A DNA stretch of 64,000 nt from Bordetella genomosp. 10 (GTDB lineage Bacteria; Pseudomonadota; Gammaproteobacteria; Burkholderiales; Burkholderiaceae_B): contig NZ_NEVM01000002.1 in assembly GCF_002261225.1 (NCBI RefSeq), positions 124,001 to 188,000 on the forward strand. Direction: 5' to 3'. The notes beneath the pieces are model-generated. The model saw nothing but the letters and a program-made list of their open reading frames with translations, was not told the DNA's origin and did not search any database. The position numbers and the translations under genes are program-made. This document shows, one piece after another, positions 27,674 to 37,356 of this stretch (positions within the stretch are counted from its first letter, which is position 1; each line of letters opens with the position of its first letter).

Positions 27674-30379
27674 TCAGGCGGCCAGTTCCAGCGCCTTGGA
27701 CACGATTTCGTTGACGTTGCGCGAAAGGCCCGCGTGCGCGCGCACCTGCTCCAGCGCGCGCCGCATGGGCTCGCGCAGGGCCGGGGTATAGCGCGCCCAA
27801 TTGTCCAGGGCGCGGGCCAGCCGGGCGGCGATTTCGGGGTTGAGCGCGTCCAGCGCCAGCACCTGCTCGACCCAGAAGGCGTAGCCGCTGCCGTCGGGCA
27901 GATGCAGGCCGCGCGCATTGTTCAGGCAGAACTGGAACACCAGCGCGCGGGCGCGGTTCGGATTGCGCAGCGTGAAGGCGGGGTGGGCCATCAGGCCGCG
28001 CACCGTCTCCACCGACGTCGAGCGCGCCGTGGCCTGCAGCGCGAACCACTTGTCGATGACCAGCGGGTCCTGCTGCCATTGCTCGTAGAACTCGCCCAGG
28101 GCGCGCGTGGCGTCGTCGGCCAGGCCATGGTTGACCAGCGCGCCCAGGGCGCCGAGACGATCCGTCATGTTGCTGGCCTGCGCGTATTGCTCGTTGGCCC
28201 ACGCCTGCGCGCGCGCGTCGCCGGCCGCCATCAGGTGGGCCAGCGCCAGGTTCTTCAAGGCGCGCCGGCCCGCCGGCACGGGCGCCGGGCTGTAGGCGCC
28301 CGGCGTCTGGTTGTTCTCGAACGCCTCGGCCCAGGCCTGGGCCAGTTGGCGGCCCAGCTCCGCGCGCGTGAAGTCGCGCGCCGCGGCCAGGGCAGGGGGA
28401 TCGATCTCGGCCATGCGTTCGGCCAGCGTCTTCTCCGACGGCAGCGCCAGCGCGCGGGCGCGGTAGGCCGCGTCCAGCCGCGGATCGGTCAGCAGGGTGC
28501 GCCAGGCCTCGACGAACGCCGGCTGCAGGCTCAGCGCCTCGCCGCGCTGGACGTGCGCCGCCAGCGCGAGGATCTGGCGCGTGGCCAGTTCCTGGCCGGC
28601 TTCCCAGCGGGCGAAGGGATCCGGGTCGTGCGCCGACAGCAAGGCCAGTTCGTCGTCGCGCCAGGGGTACTCGACGATGACGGGCGCCGAGAATCCGCGC
28701 AGCAGCGAGGGCACGGGTTCGCTGGGAATGCCGTCGAACACCCATTGCTGGCGGTCGGTGGTCAGCTCCAGCAGCACGGTGTCGGTGGCCGGCGCGCCGT
28801 CCTGCGACAGTGGCAGGGTCTTGCCCGCGCGGTCCAGCAGCCCGATGGCGAAGGGGATGTGCAGGGGCAGCTTGGCGGCGCCGCCGGCGGCGGTCTTCTC
28901 GACGCCGACCGCCGCGCAGCGCTGCGACAGGGTCACGGTGCAGCGCCGCGACGCCGCGTCGTAGGCCATCGCCACGGTGACGCGCGGCGTGCCCGCCTGG
29001 CGATACCAGCGCCGGAACACGGACAGGTCGCGGCCGGGATGCTGACGCGTGTAGACCGATTCCATCGCGGCCACGAAATCGTCGCAGGTCACGGCCTGTC
29101 CGTCGTGGCGGCGGAAATACTCGTCCATCCCCGCGCGGAAGCCTTCCTCGCCCAGCAGCGTGTGCTGCATGCGGATGACCTCGGCGCCTTTCTCGTAGAC
29201 GGTGGCCGTATAGAAGTTGCCGATCTCCTGGTAGCTTTCGGGCCGGATGGGGTGCGCCATGGGGCCCGCGTCTTCCGGGAACTGCGCGGCGCGCAGCGTG
29301 GCCACGTCGTCGATGCGCTTGACCGCGCGCGCGCTGGCGGCGGCCGCCGCATCCAGGCCGTGCGCCATCATGTCGGCGCTGAACTCCTGGTCGCGGAAGA
29401 CCGTCAGGCCTTCCTTAAGGCTCAACTGGAACCAGTCGCGGCAGGTCACGCGGTTGCCGGTCCAGTTATGGAAATACTCATGGCCGATGACCGATTCGAT
29501 GCCTTCGTAGTTGGCGTCCGTGGCCGTATCGGGATTCGCCAGCACGTAGGCCGCGTTGAAGATATTCAGGCCCTTGTTCTCCATCGCGCCCATGTTGAAG
29601 TCGCGCACCGCGACCACCATGAAGCGGTCCAGGTCCAGCTCCAGGCCGAAGCGGGTCTCGTCCCAGCGCAGCGCGCGCTCCAGCGACTCCAGGGCCCAGG
29701 CCGTGCGGTCCTCCGAACCGGGATCGCTATACACCTGCAGCAGCACCTCGCGGCCGCTGGCCGTCCTGGTGCGCGTTTCGCGGCAGGTCAGGCGGCCCGC
29801 CACCAGGGCGAACAGATAGCAGGGCTTGGGGAAGGGGTCTTCCCACTCCACTTCCCGGCGGCCGTCCGGCAGCGCGCGGCTGGCCACCAGGTTGCCGTTG
29901 CTCAGCAAGTGCGGGTACTCGGGCCGCGCGCGCAGCGTGACGCGATAGCGCGACATCACGTCGGGCCGGTCCGCGAACCAGGTGATGCGGCGAAAGCCCT
30001 CGGCTTCGCACTGGGTGAAGAAATTTCCGCTCGATACGTACAGGCCCATCAGGGTCGAGTTGGCCTGCGGCCGGCAGCGGCTGACGATCTCCAGCACCGC
30101 TTGGTCGGGCAGGCCGGGCAGCGTCAGGGTGTGCGCGGTCAAGGCGTAGCGGCCGGCGTCCCAGGCGGCGCCGTCGACATGCACCGAGACCAGTTCCAGC
30201 TCGCTGCCGTCCAGCACCAGCGGCGCGGTGTCGCCGGGCGCGCGGCGGCGCAGGGTCAGGCGCGAGGTCACCGTGGTCGTCTCGGGTTCCAGGTCGAACG
30301 TCAACGCCACTTCGGGAATGTCGAAGGGATAGGGCTGGTAGTCCTTGCGGTAGACGGTCACGGAAGTATCGGTGCGCAT
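27674..30379 (-). CDS. pepN: Aminopeptidase N (M1 zinc metallopeptidase)
   Basis: A 901-residue cytoplasmic M1 aminopeptidase that removes N-terminal residues from peptides. It shows the exopeptidase motif [18 protein letters not shown] (about residues 260-277) and the zinc site [16 protein letters not shown] (HEYFH plus downstream Glu, about 300-315). Length and domain order (N-terminal beta domain, catalytic domain, Ig-like DUF3458 domain, C-terminal helical repeat domain) match E. coli PepN. It is followed closely by fbp and divergent from a lipoprotein gene. Confidence 0.96.
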   Translation of the reverse strand: MRTDTSVTVYRKDYQPYPFDIPEVALTFDLEPETTTVTSRLTLRRRAPGDTAPLVLDGSELELVSVHVDGAAWDAGRYALTAHTLTLPGLPDQAVLEIVSRCRPQANSTLMGLYVSSGNFFTQCEAEGFRRITWFADRPDVMSRYRVTLRARPEYPHLLSNGNLVASRALPDGRREVEWEDPFPKPCYLFALVAGRLTCRETRTRTASGREVLLQVYSDPGSEDRTAWALESLERALRWDETRFGLELDLDRFMVVAVRDFNMGAMENKGLNIFNAAYVLANPDTATDANYEGIESVIGHEYFHNWTGNRVTCRDWFQLSLKEGLTVFRDQEFSADMMAHGLDAAAAASARAVKRIDDVATLRAAQFPEDAGPMAHPIRPESYQEIGNFYTATVYEKGAEVIRMQHTLLGEEGFRAGMDEYFRRHDGQAVTCDDFVAAMESVYTRQHPGRDLSVFRRWYRQAGTPRVTVAMAYDAASRRCTVTLSQRCAAVGVEKTAAGGAAKLPLHIPFAIGLLDRAGKTLPLSQDGAPATDTVLLELTTDRQQWVFDGIPSEPVPSLLRGFSAPVIVEYPWRDDELALLSAHDPDPFARWEAGQELATRQILALAAHVQRGEALSLQPAFVEAWRTLLTDPRLDAAYRARALALPSEKTLAERMAEIDPPALAAARDFTRAELGRQLAQAWAEAFENNQTPGAYSPAPVPAGRRALKNLALAHLMAAGDARAQAWANEQYAQASNMTDRLGALGALVNHGLADDATRALGEFYEQWQQDPLVIDKWFALQATARSTSVETVRGLMAHPAFTLRNPNRARALVFQFCLNNARGLHLPDGSGYAFWVEQVLALDALNPEIAARLARALDNWARYTPALREPMRRALEQVRAHAGLSRNVNEIVSKALELAA

Positions 30380-30431
30380 GGGCTATTTTTCCCCGGGAAG
30401 AAGTAATGACATGGCTATTGTAGGACGCGGC

Positions 30432-30460
30432 TTGATGCTTGCTGCGCAAAACTTTATACG
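30432..30460 (+). promoter_or_regulatory. Sigma-70-like promoter before the DUF4136 lipoprotein gene
   Basis: TTGATG (30432-30437), a 17-base spacer and TATACG (30455-30460), in a locally A+T-richer stretch between divergent pepN and the lipoprotein gene. A second possible pair, TTGTCT (30468-30473) and TATGAT (30493-30498), has a less favourable 19-base spacer. Confidence 0.5.
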
Positions 30461-30544
30461 CGACGCCTTGTCTCAAGTGAATGCGCAAGACGTATGATGC
30501 GTCGCGGCCTTACAGGAGCGTGGCCGTTCCCCAGGAGTCATGTT

Positions 30545-31189
30545 ATGAATCGCTATAAAAATTCGTCCCTCTCGCGCTGGATCCAGGCTTGCTGCGCCGT
30601 CTTGTTCGCCGTGGCGTTGACGGGTTGCGCCACCACCCATACGGTCTCGGCGCGCGTGACGTCCTTCCAGCATTGGCCCGATAACGCGACGGGCCAGAAG
30701 TACCGCTTCGTCGCGGCCGATGCGGCGCAGGAGAATAATCTGGAATACCTCTCGTACCAGGACACGGTCCGCGCCGGCATCGGCGCGACCGGCCTGGTGG
30801 AGGCGGCCAAGGGGGCGCCCGCGCGGTTCAACGTGTCCTTTACCTACGGCGTCGCGCAGACCCAGGTGATGGTGCGGCAGCCCTACAACCCCTACTTCTT
30901 CGGCGGCTATCCCGGCTTCTACGGTCCGCGCGGCTATTGGGGCGGCTGGGGCGGCTACTGGGGACCGGACTGGGTCGACGTGCCGACGGTGGCCTATCGC
31001 AACTGGCTGACGCTGTCGATCCACGACAACGCCAATGGCGGCGCCGAAGTGTATCGGGCCAGCGCTTATAGCGTATCGGACGGCGACCGTCTGCTGCGCG
31101 TCATGCCTTATCTGGTGCGGGCGATCTTCGACCAGTTCCCCGGCAATAATGGCTCCGAGCGGAAGGTCGAATACCCGGTAGGTCGTTGA
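30545..31189 (+). CDS. DUF4136-domain lipoprotein
   Basis: A 214-residue envelope lipoprotein. The start MNRYKNSSLSRW leads into a hydrophobic segment and lipobox VALTGC, acylated Cys about residue 28. The body matches DUF4136: SARVTSFQHWPDN and an AGIGATGLVEAAKGAPARFNVSF-like stretch (seen at about 85-105). A Gly/Tyr/Trp-rich loop (about residues 128-152, repeated GYWGGWGGYWG-like units) is typical of Bordetella-group members. The function is unknown; such proteins are usually outer-membrane anchored. ATG at 30545 was chosen over an upstream in-frame start because it begins the signal peptide. Confidence 0.85.
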   Translation: MNRYKNSSLSRWIQACCAVLFAVALTGCATTHTVSARVTSFQHWPDNATGQKYRFVAADAAQENNLEYLSYQDTVRAGIGATGLVEAAKGAPARFNVSFTYGVAQTQVMVRQPYNPYFFGGYPGFYGPRGYWGGWGGYWGPDWVDVPTVAYRNWLTLSIHDNANGGAEVYRASAYSVSDGDRLLRVMPYLVRAIFDQFPGNNGSERKVEYPVGR

Positions 31190-31241
31190 TTATTAGGTTG
31201 TTTTAATGAAGATACAATGTACTAACTAATGAAATAAGTCA

Positions 31242-31285
31242 GGGACGTGCCATTTATACGTATAAATGGATATATTTGTCCCGAT
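31242..31285. repeat. 20-base perfect palindrome in an A+T-rich gap
   Basis: CCATTTATACGTATAAATGG at 31250-31269 is a perfect palindrome. It is itself flanked by GGGAC (31242-31246) and GTCCC (about 31278-31282), so a longer imperfect stem is possible. The gap 31190-31430 holds no gene; it also contains the terminator at 31335. The palindrome could be an operator or the end of the lipoprotein transcript. Confidence 0.6.
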
Positions 31286-31334
31286 CGGCTTCCCGCTGGC
31301 CCCGAGGCTTGCGCCGGCGGGGCCGAAGACATAA

Positions 31335-31369
31335 AAAAACATCGCGCCGGATATCGGCGCGATGTTTTT
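31335..31369. terminator. Bidirectional rho-independent terminator
   Basis: AAAAACATCGCGCCG (31335-31349) pairs with CGGCGCGATGTTTTT (31355-31369) around a 5-base loop, giving a T run on both strands. It serves the convergent lipoprotein gene (stop 31189) and the H-NS-like gene (stop 31431). Confidence 0.9.
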
Positions 31370-31430
31370 GGCGGCGGCCCGTCGAAGCAGGGCGGCGATG
31401 CGCAAGGGGCTGTCAGGCAGCCCCATGGCT

Positions 31431-31796
31431 TTACTGGATGAGAAAGGTGTCCCGCTTGGCGCCTTCCGCCTCGGCGGCGGTCAGCCAGCGCGGCGCCTTG
31501 CCGCGGCCGCTCCAGGTTTCGCCCGTATCGGGATGGCGGTACTTGGGCGCCACGGCGCGCTTGGCGCGGGGCGCGGCGGCCGGCGCGGCGCTCTTGCGCA
31601 CGCCGGGCGCGCGGGCAGGCTTGCCGAAAGCCGCGGCGATTTCCTCGGGGGTGATATTGTATTCACGCATCGAACGAATGATCGACGCCACTACGGGCTT
31701 GCGTCGCTTGGTCTGCAGCAATTCGGCGCGCTTGCGCAATTTGCCGATTTCCTTTTCTATCTTCGCCTGCTGTGCCGCGTAGTTTTCTCTAACCAT
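31431..31796 (-). CDS. H-NS-family nucleoid-associated protein
   Basis: A 121-residue H-NS-like protein. The N-terminal coiled coil (AAQQAKIEKEIGKLRKRAEL, residues 6-25) is the oligomerisation part; a Lys/Arg/Ala/Pro linker follows; the C-terminal DNA-binding domain has YRHPDTGETWSGRGKAPRWL with the conserved W-GRG-P-W core. H-NS proteins bind curved A+T-rich DNA and silence acquired genes. The start at 31796 was chosen for the MVRENYAAQ opening and the upstream AAGGA; a longer in-frame start at 31868 adds 24 unlikely residues. It is divergent from the nitrilase gene. Confidence 0.92.
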   Translation of the reverse strand: MVRENYAAQQAKIEKEIGKLRKRAELLQTKRRKPVVASIIRSMREYNITPEEIAAAFGKPARAPGVRKSAAPAAAPRAKRAVAPKYRHPDTGETWSGRGKAPRWLTAAEAEGAKRDTFLIQ

Positions 31797-31945
31797 GGTG
31801 CTGTGATCCTTATTATGGAAATTCGGTTTTCCCGACAGGATGAAGTTATTGTATCCGCAATGGTACAAAATTTATACCGCTATTATCCTTAGAATTCTTG
31901 AATCCATATGTTTCCGTCCAGCGCTCGTTCAAGGAAGTATCAACC

Positions 31946-32746
31946 ATGTCCTTCAAAGTCGCCGCGATTCAAATGATCAGTACGCCGGACGTGCGGGAAA
32001 ATCTGCAGGCGGCCGGCGCGCTGATCGCAGAGGCCGTAGCGGAGGGCGCCGCCCTCGTGGCCTTGCCCGAATATTTCTGCCTCATGGGGCGCAAGGACAC
32101 CGACAAGGTGGCCGCGCGCGAGAACGAGGACGACGGGCCGATCCAGGCATTCCTGGCCGAACAGGCGCGTTCGCACGGTATATATGTGGTCGGCGGCACG
32201 CTGCCCATGGTTTGTCCGGAACCGCAAAGAGTCTATAACACGACCCTGGTATATGGGCCCGACGGCGCGCGGATTGCGCGCTATGACAAAATCCACCTGT
32301 TTAACTTCCAGCGCGGCACGGAATCCTTCGACGAGGCCGCGAGCATCCGGCCGGGCGCGACGCCGCGCATTTTCGATGCGCCTTTCGGCAAGGTCGGATT
32401 GTCGGTCTGCTATGACCTGAGATTCCCTGAGCTTTATCGAGCTTTTGGAGACGTCAGCTTGATTTTGGTTCCCGCCGCCTTTACTTATACGACGGGACAA
32501 GCGCACTGGGAATTGCTGCTGCGCGCCCGCGCGGTCGAAAATCAATGCTATGTGCTGGCGCCGGCCCAGGGCGGGGTGCATCCCAATGGGCGGCGCACCT
32601 GGGGGCATTCCATGCTGGTCGATCCCTGGGGCGAAATTGTCGCGCAGTTGCCCGAGGGGCCGGGCGTGGTCGCGGGTAACATAGATGCCGAGCGTCTTGC
32701 GGAAGTGCGGACAGCCTTGCCGGCACTGCGGCACCGCGTCATGTAA
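31946..32746 (+). CDS. Carbon-nitrogen hydrolase (nitrilase superfamily, Nit1/Nit2-like amidase)
   Basis: A 266-residue nitrilase-superfamily protein with the full catalytic triad: Glu in LVALPEYFCLMG (about 41), Lys in ARYDKIHLFNF (about 113) and Cys in VGLSVCYDLRFPE (about 154). The nearest groups are Nit1/Nit2, which hydrolyse deaminated glutathione or omega-amides of 2-oxoacids; the exact substrate is inferred. The internal ATG at 31946, preceded by AAGGAAG, starts the domain properly. It is 81 bases before tldD, a common pairing in beta-proteobacteria. Confidence 0.93.
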   Translation: MSFKVAAIQMISTPDVRENLQAAGALIAEAVAEGAALVALPEYFCLMGRKDTDKVAARENEDDGPIQAFLAEQARSHGIYVVGGTLPMVCPEPQRVYNTTLVYGPDGARIARYDKIHLFNFQRGTESFDEAASIRPGATPRIFDAPFGKVGLSVCYDLRFPELYRAFGDVSLILVPAAFTYTTGQAHWELLLRARAVENQCYVLAPAQGGVHPNGRRTWGHSMLVDPWGEIVAQLPEGPGVVAGNIDAERLAEVRTALPALRHRVM

Positions 32747-32827
32747 TCGCAAATTGTCTACACCCGATAAATAACGGGTTATCTAAAAAACGTGAAGAAA
32801 TTGTGAAGTTCTCCGTCGAGTCCAGCC

Positions 32828-34288
32828 ATGAAAATTACCGATCCCGCCATTGAATCGCTCGCTACCGCCAAAACCTTGCTGCTCGACCCCTGGGGATTGA
32901 GCGAGGCCGATATGGCGCGCGCGTTGGGAGAAATATTCACCCATAAGGTGGATTACGCCGATCTTTATTTCCAATACACGCGCAGCGAAGGCTGGAGCCT
33001 GGAAGAGGGAATCGTGAAAACCGGCAGTTTTTCCATCGGGCAAGGCGTGGGCGTGCGCGCCATCAGCGGCGAGAAAACCGCCTTTGCCTATTCCGATACG
33101 CTGTCGCCGGAGGCGCTGCTGTCCTCGGCGCGCACCGTGCGCAGCATCGCCCGCCAGGGCGCCGGCAAGGCGCGCGTCACCGCGCCGGCCGATCCCGGGC
33201 CCGGACGCGGCCTGTATCCGGCCATCGATCCCTTGCTGACCCTGGGCGCGCCGGAGAAGGTGGCGCTGCTGGAGCGCGTGGAGCGGATGGCGCGCGCCCG
33301 CGACCCGCACGTGATCCAGGTCATGGCCGGCCTGGGCGCCGAGTACGACGTGATCCTGGTCGCCGGCAGCGATGGCCGGCTGGCCGCGGACGTGCGTCCG
33401 CTGGTGCGCCTGTCGCTGACGGTGATCGCCGAACGCGACGGTCGGCGCGAAATGGGGCATGCGGGCGGCGGCGGCCGCTCCGGCCTGGCGTATTTCACGG
33501 ACGACATCCTGCGCGGCTACGTCGAGCACGCGGTGCACGAGGCCCTGGTGAACCTGGACGCGCGCCCGGCGCCGGCCGGCGAGATGACGGTGGTGCTGGG
33601 CTCGGGCTGGCCGGGCATCCTCCTGCACGAAGCGGTCGGCCACGGCCTGGAAGGGGATTTCAACCGCAAGGGTTCGAGCGTGTTTTCCGGCCGCATCGGC
33701 GAGCGCGTGGCCGCCAAGGGCGTGACGGTGATCGACGACGGCACGATACCGGACCGCCGCGGTTCGCTGAACGTCGACGACGAAGGCAATACCACGCAGC
33801 GCAACGTCCTGATCGAGGACGGCATCCTGCGCGGGTATATGCAGGACACGATGAACGCCCGCCTGATGAAGACCGCCGCCACCGGCAACGGCCGGCGCGA
33901 ATCGTTCGCGCATCTGCCCATGCCGCGCATGACCAATACCTACATGCTGGCGGGGGCCACCCCGCCCGAGGAAATCGTCGCGTCGGTCAAGCGCGGCCTG
34001 TACGCCGTCAATTTCGGCGGCGGCCAGGTGGACATCACCAGCGGCAAATTCGTTTTCTCCGCCTCCGAGGCCTACATGATCGAGAACGGCAAGGTGACCT
34101 ATCCGGTCAAGGGCGCGACGCTGATCGGCAACGGGCCGGACGCCATGACCAAGGTCAGCCTGATCGGCAACGACCTGCGGCTGGATTCCGGCGTCGGCAC
34201 CTGCGGCAAGGAAGGGCAGAGCGTGCCGGTGGGCGTGGGGATGCCGACGGTGCGGATGGAAGGGCTGACGGTGGGCGGCACGGCCTAG
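32828..34288 (+). CDS. tldD: Metalloprotease TldD
   Basis: A 486-residue TldD. With TldE/PmbA it forms a heterodimeric zinc protease that degrades unfolded peptides and processes modified peptides such as microcin B17. The zinc-binding HExxxH motif is present in [20 protein letters not shown] (about residues 258-277), and the conserved [11 protein letters not shown] stretch is near residue 56. No tldE is adjacent in the window. The ATG at 32828 gives the standard length. Confidence 0.96.
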   Translation: MKITDPAIESLATAKTLLLDPWGLSEADMARALGEIFTHKVDYADLYFQYTRSEGWSLEEGIVKTGSFSIGQGVGVRAISGEKTAFAYSDTLSPEALLSSARTVRSIARQGAGKARVTAPADPGPGRGLYPAIDPLLTLGAPEKVALLERVERMARARDPHVIQVMAGLGAEYDVILVAGSDGRLAADVRPLVRLSLTVIAERDGRREMGHAGGGGRSGLAYFTDDILRGYVEHAVHEALVNLDARPAPAGEMTVVLGSGWPGILLHEAVGHGLEGDFNRKGSSVFSGRIGERVAAKGVTVIDDGTIPDRRGSLNVDDEGNTTQRNVLIEDGILRGYMQDTMNARLMKTAATGNGRRESFAHLPMPRMTNTYMLAGATPPEEIVASVKRGLYAVNFGGGQVDITSGKFVFSASEAYMIENGKVTYPVKGATLIGNGPDAMTKVSLIGNDLRLDSGVGTCGKEGQSVPVGVGMPTVRMEGLTVGGTA

Positions 34289-34394
34289 GCCGGGCTGGCT
34301 TGCCGGCCGGCGTGGCCGGGCTCCGTGTCCGGCGGCCGGCTTGTCCGATCGGCGGCGCGCGGCTTGTGCCGCCGTGGCCGTCCCGGGTTTCTCG

Positions 34395-34427
34395 GGGCGG
34401 CTTTCATTTTTTCAGGGCGGCTTTCAT
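34395..34427 (+). repeat. Direct repeat with 20-base period upstream of the aroG leader
   Basis: GGGCGGCTTTCAT occurs at 34395-34407 and again at 34415-34427, start to start 20 bases (two helical turns). The second copy abuts a weak promoter candidate (TTTCAT at 34422-34427, TATGGT at 34445-34450, 17-base spacer). A protein-binding site for initiation control is possible but not shown. Confidence 0.5.
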
Positions 34428-34458
34428 GTTGCAAGAATTTGTGCTATGGTTCCAGCCC

Positions 34459-34551
34459 ATGAATACCGCGATCCATTCCGTCGGCGCCGGCCGATTTTAT
34501 TTTTTTGGCTTTCCGATGCCGCTGGCGGAGGAAGGATTGCGCGCATACTGA
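34459..34551 (+). CDS. Phe/Tyr-rich attenuator leader peptide of aroG
   Basis: A 30-codon reading frame starting ATG at 34459 and ending TGA. Codons 13-18 read Phe-Tyr-Phe-Phe-Gly-Phe (34495-34512), four Phe and one Tyr in six codons, the sign of a leader peptide that senses charged tRNA. It sits 95 bases upstream of the DAHP synthase start and immediately before mutually exclusive hairpins (see the terminator at 34572). When Phe-tRNA is scarce the ribosome would stall on these codons and favour the antiterminator. The peptide itself needs no function. I did not see a strong ribosome site; TCCAG lies just upstream. Confidence 0.8.
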   Translation: MNTAIHSVGAGRFYFFGFPMPLAEEGLRAY

Positions 34552-34571
34552 AGTCTGCACAGAATCCCCCC

Positions 34572-34604
34572 AAAAAAGCCGCCAGCGAACTGGCGGCTTT
34601 TTTT
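34572..34604 (+). terminator. Transcription attenuator of aroG
   Basis: AAAAAAGCCGCCAG (34572-34585) pairs with CTGGCGGCTTTTTT (34590-34603) around CGAA, ending in a run of seven T. The left arm CCGCCAGCG (34579-34587) is also complementary over nine bases to CGCTGGCGG inside the leader frame (34520-34528), so an antiterminator can form instead. That leader segment can in turn pair with CGCCGGC (34485-34491, one G-U), enclosing the Phe codons. This is the full 1:2, 2:3, 3:4 layout of a classical amino acid attenuator. Confidence 0.9.
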
Positions 34605-34646
34605 GTGTCCGCCAGCCTGGCCCCTCACCCCAGGAAGGAAATACCC

Positions 34647-35720
34647 GTGTCTCACAATACCGACGATCTTCGAATCCGCGAAATCAAGGAACTGACTCCG
34701 CCCGCGCACGTGATGCGTGAATTCTCGTGTACCCAGGCCGTGTCGGCGGTGGTGCACGATACCCGCCAGGCGCTGCATCGCATCCTGCACGGCATGGACG
34801 ACCGGCTGGCGGTGGTGATCGGCCCGTGCTCCATCCATGACACCAAGGCGGCGCTGGAATACGCGGACAGGCTGAAGGCCGTGCGGGAAAGGCTGAAGGC
34901 GGATCTCGAGATCGTCATGCGCGTGTACTTCGAGAAGCCGCGCACCACGGTGGGCTGGAAAGGGCTGATCAACGATCCCGACCTGGACGGCAGCTTCAAC
35001 ATCAACAAGGGCGTGCGCATCGCGCGCGAACTGCTGCTGGAAATCAACAGCCGCGGCGTGCCGGCCGGCTGCGAATTCCTCGACATGATCACGCCGCAGT
35101 ACATCGCCGACCTGGTGTCGTGGGGCGCCATCGGCGCGCGCACGACGGAAAGCCAGGTGCACCGCGAACTGGCGTCGGGCCTTTCCTGCCCGGTCGGTTT
35201 CAAGAACGGCACCGACGGCAACATCAAGATCGCGGTGGATGCCATCAAGGCGGCTTCGCAACCGCACCATTTCCTGTCGGTGACCAAGGGCGGTCATTCG
35301 GCCATCGTCTCGACTGCCGGCAACGAGGATTGCCACGTCATCCTGCGCGGCGGCAAGGCGCCGAACTACGACGCGGCCAGCGTCGAGGCTGCCTGCCAGG
35401 ACCTGGCGAAGGCGGGCCTGGCGCAGCGCCTGATGATAGACACCAGCCACGCCAACAGCAGCAAGAAGCCGGAAAACCAGCCCATGGTGGCCGACGACAT
35501 CGCGCGCCAGATGGAGGCGGGCGATACGCGCATCGTCGGCCTGATGGTGGAAAGCCATCTGCTGGCGGGGCGCCAGGACCTGGTGCCGGGACAGGCGCTC
35601 ACCTACGGGCAGAGCATCACCGACGGCTGCATCGACTGGGACTCCTCGGTGCAGTTGCTGGAGCGCCTGGCGGCCGCCGTGCGCGAACGCCGCCGCAATA
35701 GCTCGGCCTCTGGAAAATAA
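34647..35720 (+). CDS. aroG: 3-deoxy-7-phosphoheptulonate (DAHP) synthase, class I AroG/F/H type
   Basis: DAHP synthase condenses phosphoenolpyruvate and erythrose-4-phosphate, the entry to aromatic amino acid synthesis. The 357-residue protein has VVIGPCSIHDTKAALEYADR (about 51-70), MRVYFEKPRTTVGWKGLIND (about 91-110) with the PEP-site residues, GARTTESQVHRELASGLSCP (about 164-183) and IDTSHANSSKKP (about 269-280) with the metal ligands. Start is GTG 34647 with AGGAAGGA eight bases upstream; the frame is open upstream but runs through the attenuator. The Phe-rich leader implies control by phenylalanine supply; allosteric specificity (Phe, Tyr or Trp) is not assigned. Confidence 0.95.
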   Translation: MSHNTDDLRIREIKELTPPAHVMREFSCTQAVSAVVHDTRQALHRILHGMDDRLAVVIGPCSIHDTKAALEYADRLKAVRERLKADLEIVMRVYFEKPRTTVGWKGLINDPDLDGSFNINKGVRIARELLLEINSRGVPAGCEFLDMITPQYIADLVSWGAIGARTTESQVHRELASGLSCPVGFKNGTDGNIKIAVDAIKAASQPHHFLSVTKGGHSAIVSTAGNEDCHVILRGGKAPNYDAASVEAACQDLAKAGLAQRLMIDTSHANSSKKPENQPMVADDIARQMEAGDTRIVGLMVESHLLAGRQDLVPGQALTYGQSITDGCIDWDSSVQLLERLAAAVRERRRNSSASGK

Positions 35721-35730
35721 GGCCCCCGTA

Positions 35731-35762
35731 CCGCGCGGAGCGCGGCCCCCCAGGGGGGCGCC
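35731..35762. repeat. Palindromic extragenic (REP-like) element, copy 1
   Basis: CCGCGCGGAGCGCGG is followed at once by CCCCCCAGGGGGG, two adjacent hairpins, in the 115-base gap between aroG and the D-lactate dehydrogenase-like gene. A related arrangement (CCGCGCGGCGCGCGG then a CCCC/GGGG hairpin) occurs at 44217-44250. It may act as a terminator for aroG or be a dispersed repeat. Confidence 0.55.
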
Positions 35763-35835
35763 CTTTCTGGCGGGCTTAAAATGGGATTTTGCGGGGCCGC
35801 GCGAGGCGGCGCCGGTCCTATTCTTCAGGAATGCC

Positions 35836-37245
<1,410 letters not shown>

Positions 37246-37356
37246 CCGGCCTCGCCCGCCGCGGGCCCGGGAAAGTAACCTTGGGCACTACGTGGTCAAT
37301 CCCCCGGGTAAATCCCGGCCTGTGCGAATCCATCCCTCGCGCTATTGTTCTCCACC

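Noticed and set aside
26631..28745. A 704-codon minus-strand frame covering fbp and part of pepN
   Set aside because: Only the last 339 codons match fructose bisphosphatase; the rest is the pepN region read in a wrong frame. GC-rich DNA leaves long frames open.
31797..31868. Longer start for the H-NS-like protein
   Set aside because: The added residues lack family similarity and the ATG at 31796 has the better ribosome site.
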